From: Roseburia sp.
GTDB taxonomy: Bacteria; Bacillota; Clostridia; Lachnospirales; Lachnospiraceae
DNA: 6,317 nucleotides
Assembly (NCBI GenBank): GCA_017621905.1
Contig: JAGASC010000145.1
Span: 1 to 6,317, forward strand
Direction of reading: 5' to 3'
Part shown: positions 4,763 to 6,317 of the stretch, one piece after another
Layout: the number at the start of each line of letters is the position of its first letter
Position numbering within the stretch: position 1 is the stretch's first letter
Program-made: the position numbers and the translations under genes
Notes under the pieces: model-generated
The model's database searches: none
Told to the model about the DNA's origin: nothing
What the model saw: the letters and a program-made list of their open reading frames with translations, nothing else

Positions 4763-6317
4763 ATGAATCAAAATGCAGAACACATTCGTGAGCTGGTTGA
4801 CAGACTGAACGGTTACCGGCATGAATATTACAATGAAAATAATCCCAGTGTGAGCGATGCTGTCTATGACCATCTGTATGATGAGTTGAAGCGGCTGGAA
4901 GCAGAAACCGGCATTGTCCTCAGCAATTCTCCAACGCAGACTGTAGGATATAAGGCAGTCAGTGCGCTGGATAAGGTCAGACACCCGATCCCACTGCTAT
5001 CCCTTGACAAGACCAAACAGATCCGTGAGCTGCTCACCTTTCTGAAAAAGAAATATGCCCTGCTGATGCTGAAGCTGGACGGTCTTACCGTAAAGCTTGT
5101 CTACGAGAACGGCAGGTTCATCGAAGGCTCTACCAGAGGCGACGGGGAGGAAGGAGAAGTCATTACCCACAATGTCCCTGCCTTCCGCAATGTTCCGCTG
5201 ACCATTCCGTACAAAGAACGTCTGGTCGTTACCGGGGAAGGCTTTATTCATAAGCGTGACTTCGCACGCCTGAAGGATACCCTTGTCGGCAGTGACGGCA
5301 AACCCTACCGCAACGCCAGAAATCTCGCTGCCGGTTCCATCCGCAGTCTGAGTGCAGAAACCTGCAAGGAACGTGAAGTAAATTTCTTTGTTTTTAATGT
5401 ACTGGAAGGGCTTGACGAATTTACAGATCAGAAAAGCCGCAGCCGGAAGCTGCTCGCCATAAAAGAATACGGGTTTAAAATCTGCCCTTTTATTCCGTTA
5501 TCTCCGGATGTAACAGAATCCGAACTGGAGAGCCAGATCAATACCCTCGTGGAGCTCGCTGAAACAACAGACATTCCTATTGACGGCATGGTCGTCCGTT
5601 TTGACAGCCTGGCTTATTCCCGGAGTCTTGGACGTACCGGGCATCATTACAATGACGGACTGGCGTTCAAGTTTGAGGATGATACCTACGAAACCATCTT
5701 CCGCTCGATTGAATGGCAGACAGGGCGCACCGGGGAAATCGCTCCCGTGGCGGTCTTTGACACCGTGGAGATTGACGGCTGTGACGTATCCAGAGCGAGC
5801 CTGCACAATGTAAGCTTTATCAAAAATCTGGAGCTGCATCCCGGCTGCCGCATTCTGGTATCCAAGCGCAATATGATTATTCCCCATGTAGAGGAAAATC
5901 TGGACCGGGGCACCTATGAGAATATGCTGCCTGAAACCTGCCCCTGCTGTGGGCAGCCTGCCCGCATCTATTCCCGCACTGCAGAAGACGGACGCCTGAT
6001 AGAAACCCTGCACTGCGACAACATTAACTGCAAAAGCCGTATTCTTCAGAAATTCGTACATTTTGCAGAGAAAAAAGCAATGAACATTACAGGACTTTCC
6101 GAAGCCACTCTCGAAAAGCTGATTGATGCAGGCTTTCTTCAGTCCTATCAGGATCTTTATCATTTGGACCGCTACCGCAGTGAGATCATTGCAATGGAGG
6201 GCTTTGGTGAGAAATCCTATGAACGCCTGCAGGAGTCCATTGAAAAGAGCCGGAACACCACCTTCGTCCGCTACCTTGTCGCCATGGATATTCCCATGAT
6301 CGGCAGAACAGCAGGCA
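4763..6317 (+). CDS. ligA: NAD+-dependent DNA ligase LigA, divergent element-borne type, C-terminus cut by window edge
   Basis: LigA seals DNA nicks using NAD+. The ATG at 4763 follows AAGGAGG (4749-4755), which overlaps the upstream stop. 518 residues are visible of a usual 650-670; the rest of the HhH region and any BRCT domain lie outside. Domain Ia shows Y22, D32, Y35 and D36 and SPTQTVG. The adenylation domain has KLDG with nucleotidyl K104, STRGDGEEGE (123-132), GEG with E159, NARNLAAGSIRSL, IDGMVVRF (273-280) and AFKF with K303. The OB fold has GRTGEIAPVA and VSRASLHN. The zinc finger is C393, C396, C418, C423, and HhH segments follow (ITGLSEATLEKLI, MEGFGEKSYERL). Departures from housekeeping LigA: Met102 replaces the Glu two residues before the Lys, Arg279 replaces the motif IV Lys, and KRNMIIP replaces the usual RAGDVIP. 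It is probably an accessory copy beside a chromosomal ligA. Confidence 0.93.
   Translation, partial: MNQNAEHIRELVDRLNGYRHEYYNENNPSVSDAVYDHLYDELKRLEAETGIVLSNSPTQTVGYKAVSALDKVRHPIPLLSLDKTKQIRELLTFLKKKYALLMLKLDGLTVKLVYENGRFIEGSTRGDGEEGEVITHNVPAFRNVPLTIPYKERLVVTGEGFIHKRDFARLKDTLVGSDGKPYRNARNLAAGSIRSLSAETCKEREVNFFVFNVLEGLDEFTDQKSRSRKLLAIKEYGFKICPFIPLSPDVTESELESQINTLVELAETTDIPIDGMVVRFDSLAYSRSLGRTGHHYNDGLAFKFEDDTYETIFRSIEWQTGRTGEIAPVAVFDTVEIDGCDVSRASLHNVSFIKNLELHPGCRILVSKRNMIIPHVEENLDRGTYENMLPETCPCCGQPARIYSRTAEDGRLIETLHCDNINCKSRILQKFVHFAEKKAMNITGLSEATLEKLIDAGFLQSYQDLYHLDRYRSEIIAMEGFGEKSYERLQESIEKSRNTTFVRYLVAMDIPMIGRTAG

Noticed and set aside
5498..6163. 221-aa open frame on the minus strand
   Set aside because: It lies wholly antisense to the well-supported ligA frame, has no recognisable motif, and long antisense frames are common opposite coding DNA.
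1..6317. CRISPR array, tRNA, rRNA, insertion sequence or attachment site
   Set aside because: No regularly spaced direct repeats, no tRNA-like cloverleaf or rRNA sequence, no transposase frame and no duplicated ends were seen by reading both strands.

Overview
The window looks like part of a mobile element, most likely a large integrative and conjugative element (ICE) of the Tn1549/CTn kind, in a low-to-mid GC Clostridia host of the Lachnospiraceae type. This is inferred from three things: near-consensus AGGAGG ribosome binding sites before almost every gene, tight same-strand packing, and a run of small proteins of the kind common in ICEs of gut Clostridia. No integrase, relaxase, conjugation gene or attachment site lies inside the window, so the ICE assignment stays an inference. 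All genes are on the + strand.

Left module (2-3274). A compact operon of seven genes opens with the 3' end of an adenine/cytosine-N DNA methyltransferase that carries a C-terminal winged-helix-like domain. Six small proteins of unknown function follow (83, 181, 199, 137, 184 and 78 aa). Three of these are Cys-rich or zinc-ribbon-like. Gaps are short, one pair overlaps as TGATG, and there is one terminator-like hairpin inside the operon (821-846). The module ends at a strong intrinsic terminator (3286-3314).

Central control region (3275-3628). This is the part least explained by ordinary annotation. A near-consensus sigma-A promoter (TTGACT, 17 bp, TATAAT) fires rightward into a roughly 105-nt structured RNA ending in a long intrinsic terminator (3427-3475). 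A second terminator with an eight-T tract follows (3499-3549), and then a 23-codon leader ORF with its own Shine-Dalgarno, whose end overlaps the start of the next gene. I see no promoter between the second terminator and that gene. The right-hand genes therefore probably depend on read-through of two terminators, or on transcription from elsewhere.

Right module (3629-6317). A 373-aa protein has the phage/plasmid-type signature YNPDAFYDYYSIGGRW and a VDCHM C-terminus. Directly behind it is the first 518 residues of an NAD+-dependent DNA ligase (LigA), cut by the window edge. The ligase keeps its nucleotidyl lysine, zinc finger and helix-hairpin-helix region. It departs from housekeeping LigA at several usually conserved positions, so it looks like a divergent, element-borne ligase. 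Together the methyltransferase, ligase and small Cys-rich proteins suggest element DNA modification and repair functions under attenuation-type control. Only the enzyme identities are well supported.
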